Source of the DNA: JACRAR01 sp041665185
GTDB lineage: Bacteria > Pseudomonadota > Gammaproteobacteria > Burkholderiales > Rhodocyclaceae
Reading direction: 5' to 3'
NCBI GenBank assembly: GCA_041665185.1
Contig: JBAYJH010000327.1
Location: forward strand, 1-5,382
Length of the DNA stretch: 5,382 nt
This document shows, piece after piece, positions 1 through 4,389 of this stretch. A model generated the notes under the pieces. That model did not search any database and was not told the DNA's origin. It saw nothing but the letters and a program-made list of their open reading frames with translations. Numbering within the stretch: position 1 is the stretch's first letter; each line of letters opens with the position of its first letter. The translations under genes and the position numbers were made by a program.

Positions 1-40
1 TCGTCAACACCAGTGCAGCCCGTTTCGTTTTCCTCGCCAT
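1..40 (-). CDS. Transposase, N-terminal fragment, cut by window edge (IS630-like)
   Basis: An ATG on the minus strand at 40-38 opens a frame reading MARKTKRAALVLT before leaving the window. A good ribosome binding site, GGGAG (50-46), sits five bases upstream. The basic, hydrophobic start resembles IS630-family transposases of proteobacteria, which carry an N-terminal HTH followed by a DDE catalytic domain. Neither domain is visible here. The call rests on this short start, the binding site and the TA insertion junction. Another DDE family is possible. Confidence 0.5.
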   Translation of the reverse strand, partial: MARKTKRAALVLT

Positions 41-120
41 GATCACTCCCGTCAAGAGTTGTACAAGAATCATGACTATTATCGGCTATTTTGTAACTTT
101 ATTGATGGAACGAACTACTA
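1..120 (-). mobile_element. End of an IS630-family-like insertion sequence, inserted in a HEPN gene
   Basis: Homology to the HEPN toxin stops abruptly at a TA (119-120) lying inside the tetranucleotide CTAG (118-121). Beyond it the sequence is AT-rich and leads within 80 bases to a transposase start. IS630/Tc1-type elements insert at TA, often in CTAG-like contexts, and duplicate the TA, so the junction fits. Only one end is in the window, so neither the terminal inverted repeat nor the second TA can be checked. The transposase reads leftward, the same direction as the interrupted gene. The junction is seen; the family call is inference from the TA and 13 residues of protein. Confidence 0.6.
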
Positions 121-367
121 GGCACTGAAATACCAGATAGCGTTTGTCCGAACGATAACCCTGCAAGCGCAGCGCCGTCAGCGCCAAGGCATGAGCTGCG
201 TTGTAAGCCAGATCGAAGCGACTGGCAAAAGACAGTGCCGGATTATGGGCGTCTTTCAGGCGGTCAATGGCGGAACGCAGCAGGCCCTCGCACTCCTTCA
301 TATCCGTCGGCTCAGCCTTGAGGCTGCCGCTACGCGCCAGATTTTTCAGATTTTCTTTACTGCTCAT
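86..367 (-). pseudogene. HEPN-domain toxin of an MNT/HEPN pair, 3' half lost to IS insertion
   Basis: The frame reads 93 residues. Residues 1-83 (MSSKENLKNLARSG through RYLVFQCL) look like the N-terminal half of the small helical HEPN proteins partnered with winged-helix MNT genes, usually about 140 residues. The segment FDLAYNAAHALALTALR (about 51-67) is typical of the family. Residues 84-93 (VVRSINKVTK) are encoded by the IS end, then TAG stops the frame. The C-terminal helices, which carry the conserved Arg and the rest of the presumed RNase site, are absent, so the product should be inactive as a toxin. I chose the start at 367 because GGATGAG lies seven bases upstream and family members begin M(S)SKENL. 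An ATG at 379 is in frame but lacks a binding site. The gene overlaps the 3' end of the antitoxin gene by 11 bases, as in a coupled operon. Confidence 0.75.
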
Positions 368-962
368 TTGCAGGCTCATCCGGCGGTGGGCCGCCGATCA
401 GGTTGATCTTGTCCTGCTCTGCCACCCGCAAGACAAAGTTGTTGCCGGCGGCTTTCTTGTTCAGCCAGTCGGTCGGCGTGTAGAGCGTCGGATTGATGGT
501 TCGCCCCAGGTGTTCTTCGACTGGCATCAGGCGCTCCATTACGTCGCCGTAGTTGAGGTTCTCACCGATCAGCATCAAGTCGATATCGCTGCCGGCATGA
601 TCGTTACCCTTGGCGATGGAGCCAAAGACAAATGCCCACACCAGCCTATCCGCCAAGGGAGCCAGGGCAACCCGCAGTTGCTCGCCGATGCCGAAAGTCT
701 TGTGAACGATACCCAGAAGTTCCCCAAAGATCGGGCAATCCCGGTTAGCCTGGTAGTGAGTCTGATTGCCTTGGCGTTTTAAGGTGAGCACGCCGGCTCG
801 ATGCAGACGGTCCAGTTCTCGCATCAGACTGCCCTTACCGACCTGTGCCCACCGATCGATCTCATTGGCGTAGAAGCTCTGATCCGGCTTACCATAGAGC
901 AGGCCCAGCACCTTCTGCTGAGTCAGATTGAATAGCGCATCGCCGAGTGAAATGTTTTTCAT
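357..962 (-). CDS. Winged-helix / minimal nucleotidyltransferase (MNT) antitoxin-type protein
   Basis: A 201-residue protein with two parts. Residues about 8-75 form a winged-helix DNA-binding domain (QQKVLGLLYG, SFYANEI, GSLMRELDRLHRAGVL, then a wing at LKRQGNQTHYQ). Residues about 105-190 are a minimal nucleotidyltransferase with an exact GS-X10-DxD signature (G114, S115, D126, D128). In characterised MNT/HEPN systems such as MntA-HepT, the MNT protein is an antitoxin that adenylylates the HEPN toxin; here that is inference. The third acidic residue of classical nucleotidyltransferases is not obvious, the region reading INPTLYT. An in-frame extension to 1202 exists but would cross the promoter, so the ATG at 962 is preferred; its ribosome binding site is weak. 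The protein probably also represses its own promoter. Its toxin partner is broken, leaving it as an orphan antitoxin and regulator. Confidence 0.82.
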   Translation of the reverse strand: MKNISLGDALFNLTQQKVLGLLYGKPDQSFYANEIDRWAQVGKGSLMRELDRLHRAGVLTLKRQGNQTHYQANRDCPIFGELLGIVHKTFGIGEQLRVALAPLADRLVWAFVFGSIAKGNDHAGSDIDLMLIGENLNYGDVMERLMPVEEHLGRTINPTLYTPTDWLNKKAAGNNFVLRVAEQDKINLIGGPPPDEPANEQ

Positions 963-976
963 GAAACCCGGAATAA

Positions 977-1012
977 GTCCCAATAAAGGAACGATAAGTC
1001 CTCTATTGGGAC
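977..1012. promoter_or_regulatory. 36-bp near-palindromic operator, likely autoregulatory
   Basis: The outer arms are a perfect 11-bp inverted repeat, AAGTCCCAATA (975-985) and TATTGGGACTT (1004-1014). Within the central 36 bp, 28 positions match their own reverse complement. Each half contains a smaller GTCC/GGAC-type dyad, suggesting two adjoining sites for a dimer. It covers the -10 box, the spacer and the edge of the -35 box of the MNT promoter. The likely binder is the winged-helix domain of the downstream MNT protein; that is inference. Confidence 0.65.
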
Positions 1013-1019
1013 TTGTCAA
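991..1019 (-). promoter_or_regulatory. Sigma70-type promoter of the MNT/HEPN operon
   Basis: On the minus strand, a perfect -35 box TTGACA (1019-1014) is followed by exactly 17 bases and a -10 box TATCGT (996-991, four of six consensus bases). Transcription would start near 984, leaving a leader of about 22 bases before the ATG at 962. The promoter overlaps the palindrome at 977-1012, so a repressor there would block it. Confidence 0.7.
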
Positions 1020-1134
1020 GCTATTGATAGGGACGCGTCGGGAAAGCGGGATTGTTGAGGGTGCGTTTGAAGGTTTTGGTCGGCCGTCGCAACTCCGGCA
1101 ATTCAAAGCAGAACCGGTCGGAGAGCTTGTGCGG

Positions 1135-1212
1135 GCGCTGTCACGTGGTCTCGCTCCGGCTCCCGGTGCTGAGAGGCGCACATATCGCCGCATCGAGACC
1201 ACATGTCAGCGC
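1135..1212 (+). repeat. Structured repeat A: 19-bp stem around a conserved 40-nt loop
   Basis: The arms GCGCTGTCACGTGGTCTCG (1135-1153) and CGAGACCACATGTCAGCGC (1194-1212) are reverse complements at 17 of 19 positions. The 40-nt loop (1154-1193) begins CTC, contains CTCCCGGTGC (1160-1169) and GCGCACATATCG (1176-1187), and ends AT. The same loop blocks in the same order occur in repeat B at 2569-2646 on the other strand, with a completely different stem. Inside the loop a short GTGC/GCAC pairing could form an inner hairpin. No T-run follows, so it is not a classical terminator. I do not recognise the family. Confidence 0.75.
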
Positions 1213-1323
1213 TTGAATCCGTCGAGGTCGGTCTTTCCGGCTCTACCGATTTCGGTTGACGACCCTAAGCCGAAGCTGGCTGGTTAGGATAACTGACGAT
1301 AATTGAGATAGACAATGATTCAA

Positions 1324-2109
1324 TTAAGGTCGCGTCCTCTCATTTGACGAGTTGTTTGTCACCGAATTGACGGCCTCATCTAAGACGTTCCTTAACTTAG
1401 AAGCGTGATCATAGATGTAATTTGAGCAGACATTGATTACGACAGATGCGACGACGCCCCATGCTAAAGCACGTCCAGGGTATGCGTTTGCCCAATCAAG
1501 AAACCTATACAGAGCTCCCTTTTTCAGTAGAAGTAACTCCCTCTGAACTGATTGAGCGAAATCCGGTGGAATCTGAGCGGCGCGCAAGCGCATAAGACAT
1601 TCTTCACAAAGGCGAGGTTGGTGCAGTGAATAAACAATATCTTCCTTTAGTCCGTTCATGTCAAAAACGCACCGACGGGTTGCGTGGTGCGACCATGAGG
1701 CTTCAGCGCTAGCAGGAACGTGACCAAACACGTGATGGTATATGGCGTAGCCATAGATAGAACGGATTAGAAAGTTCTCTACCTTAAAGTGCGCACGCCT
1801 CGTAATACCCGCCATTTCGTGAAGAGAAAGGGCGCACACTCCTTCACCAAGGCGGCGAGAATAGTAGTTTCCTTCCAACGGAGAACTGACTATGGCAACG
1901 GTTACATCAGCACTTGGGGTCGGACGTATGGTTGATCGTAGCGCCCTATCGGTGTAGGACCAATTCGGGCCATCTGTATCTGGGGCAATCTCAATATGCT
2001 GTACATGTCGAACGGAAAAAACCTTGCTTTTCCACGCCTGAAGAAACTGAATATCTATTGGTTCCTTCTGCTGTCCAAGAGTAACCAGATGTATGTTCAG
2101 TGGTTGCAT
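1324..2109 (-). CDS. Unknown protein with CxxC motif and C-terminal membrane segment
   Basis: A 261-residue protein I cannot assign. Residues 1-100 look like a soluble alpha/beta domain, with beta-strand-like runs at NIHLVTL (5-11) and VTVAIVSSPLEGNYYSRRLGEG (69-90, in two parts), ending LSLHEM (94-99). A His-rich stretch follows (H125, H126, H130, H141, H142). Then come CVFDMNGLKEDIVYSL (147-162) and CEEC (168-171), so C147, C168 and C171 with nearby histidines could bind zinc. There is no HExxH or other protease signature. A hydrophobic segment at about 214-233 (ALAWGVVASVVINVCSNYIY) reads as one transmembrane helix near the C terminus, leaving most of the protein probably cytoplasmic. Start ATG 2109 has only a weak binding site. 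GC is visibly lower than in the glp genes, which suggests transfer. The gene stands alone, between repeats A and B. Confidence 0.72.
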   Translation of the reverse strand: MQPLNIHLVTLGQQKEPIDIQFLQAWKSKVFSVRHVQHIEIAPDTDGPNWSYTDRALRSTIRPTPSADVTVAIVSSPLEGNYYSRRLGEGVCALSLHEMAGITRRAHFKVENFLIRSIYGYAIYHHVFGHVPASAEASWSHHATRRCVFDMNGLKEDIVYSLHQPRLCEECLMRLRAAQIPPDFAQSVQRELLLLKKGALYRFLDWANAYPGRALAWGVVASVVINVCSNYIYDHASKLRNVLDEAVNSVTNNSSNERTRP

Positions 2110-2151
2110 AATATTCTCGGCGGCTACCCAAAGAAGCTCTAGGTTTGAATT

Positions 2152-2168
2152 CGTCGCCCCTGGCGACG
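2152..2168. promoter_or_regulatory. Short perfect hairpin/dyad upstream of the unknown gene
   Basis: CGTCGCC (2152-2158) and GGCGACG (2162-2168) are perfect reverse complements separated by three bases, 43 bases upstream of the ATG at 2109 on the minus strand. It could be an operator for that gene or a small hairpin in its leader. No clear -35/-10 pair was found around it, and no T-run follows on either strand. Confidence 0.4.
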
Positions 2169-2568
2169 TCGGTTCATTGGTTCGATGTTAGTGTAAATGA
2201 GGTTTGCTTCCACTAAACTGCCCCGCCGTCGGTTGACCTGGACAGTAGCATATCGAGCGTCAGCATACACCTAGCCTGCTGACCGACCGCTTCGGAAAAA
2301 CTTCGCAGATGACTGCTTGTGTTAAGGGTTGTGGGATGCCTACCCACTGAACTGAATTCCACAGGATCGGACGGCCGGTTATAGCTAGAACCAACCGTCG
2401 CCTGGCGTCGGCCGCCCGGAATCCTATCTGACCTGTTCGATCACGCCAAGCATGACACCACACGATAGTCCTGCGTTGCGAATGGCGTCACCTTGCCACG
2501 GAGTCGGCTGGAACCACACCACCATCCGAAGATCAGTTTCTTGCCAACGGCAATACCACGGCCCAAAA

Positions 2569-2646
2569 CAGAAGGTCTGGAAAGTTTGATCGACCGATAT
2601 GTGCGCGGTTGCACCGGGAGGGCGAGCAAACTTTCCAGACCTTCTG
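2569..2646 (-). repeat. Structured repeat B: perfect 20-bp stem around a conserved 38-nt loop
   Basis: CAGAAGGTCTGGAAAGTTTG (2569-2588) and CAAACTTTCCAGACCTTCTG (2627-2646) are perfect reverse complements. Read on the minus strand, the 38-nt loop starts CTC, carries CTCCCGGTGC (2620-2611), a 4-nt spacer and GCGCACATATCG (2606-2595), and ends AT, matching the loop of repeat A block for block. The stems of A and B share no aligned sequence. The element begins 35 bases past the glpR stop codon on the same strand and is followed there by TTTT, so it could also end glpR transcription, although a 38-nt loop is long for a terminator. Confidence 0.8.
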
Positions 2647-2681
2647 CGCTCTCCTGATCAATCCATCGATTGTCGCCGCAT

Positions 2682-3443
2682 TCAGGCAGCCACATGCACG
2701 ACGGTGCCCGCCTCGCGCAGCACCGCCTTCATGGCCGGCGGTGGCGGCGCATCGGTGAATATGGCATCGATCTGCGACAGGTCGCCGAAGCGCACCATGG
2801 CGTCGCGGCCAAATTTGCTGTGGTCGACCACCAGCCAGGTTTTGCGCGACTGGCCGATGATGGTCTGCGCCACTTTGACCTCGCGGTAATCGAAGTAGCG
2901 CAAGGTGCCGTCCGGCTCGATGCTGGAGACGCCGATGATGCCGATATCCACCTTGAACTGGCGGATGAAATCCATGGTGGCCTCGCCGATAATGCCACGA
3001 TCGACCGAGCGCACCATGCCGCCGACGACGATGATCTCGTTGTCGGGATTGCCGGCGAGGATGGCGGCGACGTTGAGATTATTGGTCACCACGCGCAGCC
3101 CGCGATGGTTGTACAAGGCCTTGGCGACGGCCTCGGTGGTGGTGCCGATGTTGAGGATCAGCGAGGTGTCGTTGGGGATCTGGCTGGCGACGAGGGCGGC
3201 GATACGCTCTTTCTCGGCGCTGTTCTGCACCTGGCGCTGGGTGTAGGCGATGTTCTCGATCGACGACGGTAACCCGGCGCCGCCGTGATAGCGGCGCAAC
3301 AGGTTCTGTTCGGCGAGCTGGTTGATGTCGCGACGGATGGTCTGGGTGGTGACGTCGAAACGCTGGGCTAGGTCGTCCACCGACACATAGCCCTCCTGCC
3401 GCACCAGCCCCAGCAATTCCTCCTGCCGCTCGTTCAAATCCAT
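2682..3443 (-). CDS. glpR: Glycerol-3-phosphate regulon repressor GlpR, DeoR family
   Basis: A 253-residue protein, the length of E. coli GlpR (252), and similar to it throughout. An N-terminal DeoR-type HTH spans about residues 3-57 (RQEELLGLVRQEGYVSVDDLAQRF, then TTQTIRRDINQLAEQ and RYHGGAGLPSS). The C-terminal effector domain follows (about 75-235), with the sugar-phosphate-binding signatures LNIGTTTEAVAKAL, VVTNNLNVA, GGMVRSVDRGIIGEA and VVDHSKFGRDAMV. GlpR represses glycerol-3-phosphate catabolic genes and is released by glycerol-3-phosphate. The start at 3443 has GAGG (3452-3449) five bases upstream. It diverges from the HAD-glpD unit with 150 bases between start codons, which fits a local repressor acting on both promoters. 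Nothing is truncated. The alternative, another DeoR-family sugar repressor, is unlikely given glpD next door. Confidence 0.93.
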   Translation of the reverse strand: MDLNERQEELLGLVRQEGYVSVDDLAQRFDVTTQTIRRDINQLAEQNLLRRYHGGAGLPSSIENIAYTQRQVQNSAEKERIAALVASQIPNDTSLILNIGTTTEAVAKALYNHRGLRVVTNNLNVAAILAGNPDNEIIVVGGMVRSVDRGIIGEATMDFIRQFKVDIGIIGVSSIEPDGTLRYFDYREVKVAQTIIGQSRKTWLVVDHSKFGRDAMVRFGDLSQIDAIFTDAPPPPAMKAVLREAGTVVHVAA

Positions 3444-3458
3444 GTTTGCCTCATGTGC

Positions 3459-3478
3459 CGAAGGTTCGCGAAGGTTCG
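3459..3478. promoter_or_regulatory. Tandem 10-bp palindrome, candidate GlpR operator
   Basis: CGAAGGTTCG occurs twice without a gap (3459-3468 and 3469-3478). Each copy has CGAA/TTCG arms around GG, and the join creates the perfect palindrome TTCGCGAA (3465-3472). DeoR-type and GlpR operators are rich in TTCG and CGAA half-sites, so this is the best operator candidate in the divergent region. It lies 16-35 bases upstream of the glpR start, where binding would repress glpR. A further inverted match, GGTTCG (3473-3478) with CGAAACC (3502-3508), could extend control toward the HAD-glpD promoter. Binding by GlpR is inferred. Confidence 0.55.
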
Positions 3479-3525
3479 TATAGTCACACCATTTGCCATA
3501 TCGAAACCGCCTAAGTCGCTAAATG

Positions 3526-3554
3526 TTGCAAAGTGAAAATTTATGCGTTACATT
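3526..3554 (+). promoter_or_regulatory. Candidate promoter of the HAD-glpD unit
   Basis: TTGCAA (3526-3531, four of six -35 bases) is followed by 17 bases and TACATT (3549-3554, four of six -10 bases). Transcription would start near 3561, just before the GGAGG at 3570-3574 and ahead of the ATG at 3594. A second -10-like hexamer, TACAAT (3563-3568), lacks a good -35. If this promoter is right, the in-frame ATG at 3543 is not transcribed and cannot be the start. Confidence 0.4.
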
Positions 3555-3569
3555 TTGCACAATACAATA

Positions 3570-3574
3570 GGAGG
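3570..3574 (+). promoter_or_regulatory. Strong Shine-Dalgarno sequence set unusually far from its start codon
   Basis: GGAGG at 3570-3574 is the only strong ribosome binding site before the HAD gene, but 19 bases separate it from the in-frame ATG at 3594. No ATG, GTG or TTG in the HAD frame lies at normal distance. Either initiation tolerates the spacing, a non-standard start is used, or the site serves a different, very short frame. It bears on the choice of start. Confidence 0.4.
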
Positions 3575-3593
3575 TGCCACTTCGCAATCAGCC

Positions 3594-4382
3594 ATGCGTC
3601 CGCTTCAGGAATTCACTCATGCCGCGGCCATAGCCACGGTGTTCACCGATATCGACGACACCCTGACCAGGCACGGTCGCCTCGGCGCGACCGCCTATGC
3701 GGCGTTGGAGAAGCTGCACGATGCCGGCCTGCGCGTGGTGCCGATAACAGGCCGGCCGGCCGGCTGGTGCGACCATATCGCCCGTACCTGGCCGGTGGAC
3801 GGCGTGGTCGGCGAAAACGGCGCCTGCTATTTCTGGTATGACACGCAAGCCCGCAAGCTCAGGCAGCGCCACCTGCTCGATGCCGCCGCCCGCGCCGAGA
3901 ATGCCGGCCGGCTGGCCCGCATGCGCGACCTGATCCTGCGCGAAGTGCCCGGCTGCGGCGTCGCTTCGGACCAGTTCTGCCGCCTCTACGATCTCGCCAT
4001 CGACTTCTGCGAGGATGTGCCGGCGTTGCCGCGCGCCGCGGTCGATCGCATCGTCGAGCTAATGATGCAGGACGGCATGACGGCCAAGATCAGTTCGATC
4101 CACGTCAACGGCTGGTATGGCGATTACGACAAGCTGTCGATGACGCGGCTGTTCGTCCGCGAACAATGGGGGCTCGAACTCGACGAAGTGCGCGAGCGCT
4201 GCGTTTTCGTCGGGGACTCGCCCAACGACGCGCCGATGTTCCGTTACTTCCCCAATTCCGTCGGCGTCGCCAATGTCCGGGACTTCGCCGACCGCCTGGA
4301 ATTCCCGCCGGCCTATGTCACGAAAGCGTCCCACGGCGACGGCTTCGCCGAACTGGCCGGATGTTTGCTGGTGGCGCGCTGA
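3594..4382 (+). CDS. HAD-superfamily hydrolase, subfamily IIB phosphatase
   Basis: A 262-residue predicted phosphatase with all four HAD motifs: DIDDT (D19 nucleophile, D21 acid/base), T52 in PITGR, K165 in TAKISS, and GDSPND (207-212) for magnesium. The long insert between motifs II and III, plus the GENGA segment (73-77), fit the C2B cap of HAD-IIB enzymes, such as mannosyl-3-phosphoglycerate, sucrose-phosphate and trehalose-phosphate phosphatases. The substrate cannot be read from sequence. The stop codon overlaps the glpD ribosome binding site, with seven bases to the glpD ATG, so the two are co-transcribed and probably coupled. The context suggests action on a small phosphorylated polyol or sugar related to glycerol-3-phosphate; that is inference. 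An upstream in-frame ATG at 3543 would add 17 residues but lies within the promoter region, so 3594 is preferred. The protein should be cytoplasmic, with no signal peptide. Confidence 0.85.
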   Translation: MRPLQEFTHAAAIATVFTDIDDTLTRHGRLGATAYAALEKLHDAGLRVVPITGRPAGWCDHIARTWPVDGVVGENGACYFWYDTQARKLRQRHLLDAAARAENAGRLARMRDLILREVPGCGVASDQFCRLYDLAIDFCEDVPALPRAAVDRIVELMMQDGMTAKISSIHVNGWYGDYDKLSMTRLFVREQWGLELDEVRERCVFVGDSPNDAPMFRYFPNSVGVANVRDFADRLEFPPAYVTKASHGDGFAELAGCLLVAR

Positions 4383-4389
4383 GGAAATC

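Larger units (their letters stand above)
963..1323. other. Gene-free stretch between the MNT gene and the unknown gene
   Basis: The first 57 bases hold the MNT promoter and operator. The rest has no convincing coding region: frames crossing it on both strands (928-1287 plus; the upstream extension of the MNT frame to 1202 minus) are low in complexity, match nothing I recognise, and one would run across the promoter. Structured repeat A sits at 1135-1212. From 1213 to 1323 I see only short, weak dyads, including CCGATTTCGG at 1246-1255. Confidence 0.6.
2110..2681. other. 572-base stretch without a supported gene
   Basis: Two minus-strand frames (2260-2463 and 2441-2695) are open but look non-coding: they overlap each other, one runs into the glpR 3' end and crosses repeat B, and their translations are unlike any family I know. 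The stretch contains the dyad at 2152-2168, a 7-bp inverted repeat GTCAGCA/TGCTGAC at 2259-2283, a loose GC-rich dyad around 2364-2424, and the perfect hairpin repeat B at 2569-2646. It may be remnant accessory DNA at the border with the glp locus. Confidence 0.55.

Noticed and set aside
267..782. Plus-strand open frame of 171 codons
   Set aside because: It is antisense to the MNT and HEPN genes, whose own frames carry recognisable motifs.
928..1287. Plus-strand open frame of 119 codons
   Set aside because: It overlaps the MNT start, its operator and repeat A, and its Arg/Pro-rich translation looks like chance coding in GC-rich DNA.
1261..1300. Possible integron attC site (CCTAAGCC ... GGCTGGTTAGG)
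   Set aside because: The dyad is bulged and the GTTRRRY and RYYYAAC core sites are not both present in the right arrangement.
1301..1325. AATTGA/TCAATT inverted repeat at the end of the unknown gene as a terminator
   Set aside because: It has only six A/T-rich pairs, a 13-base loop, no T-run, and it overlaps the stop codon.
1252..2237. 9-bp direct repeat TCGGTTGAC at 1252-1260 and 2229-2237 around the unknown gene
   Set aside because: A 9-bp match between two stretches this long is expected by chance, and the flanks do not match.
2259..2283. 7-bp inverted repeat GTCAGCA/TGCTGAC with 11-base loop
   Set aside because: It is short, has no nearby gene start or T-run, and its loop lacks the blocks shared by repeats A and B.
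2260..2695. Two overlapping minus-strand frames downstream of glpR
   Set aside because: They overlap each other, one crosses the hairpin of repeat B and the glpR end, and neither translation is recognisable.
2670..3272. Plus-strand open frame of 200 codons
   Set aside because: It is the antisense shadow of glpR; its Asp/Gly/Ala-rich translation matches no family and reflects glpR codon bias.
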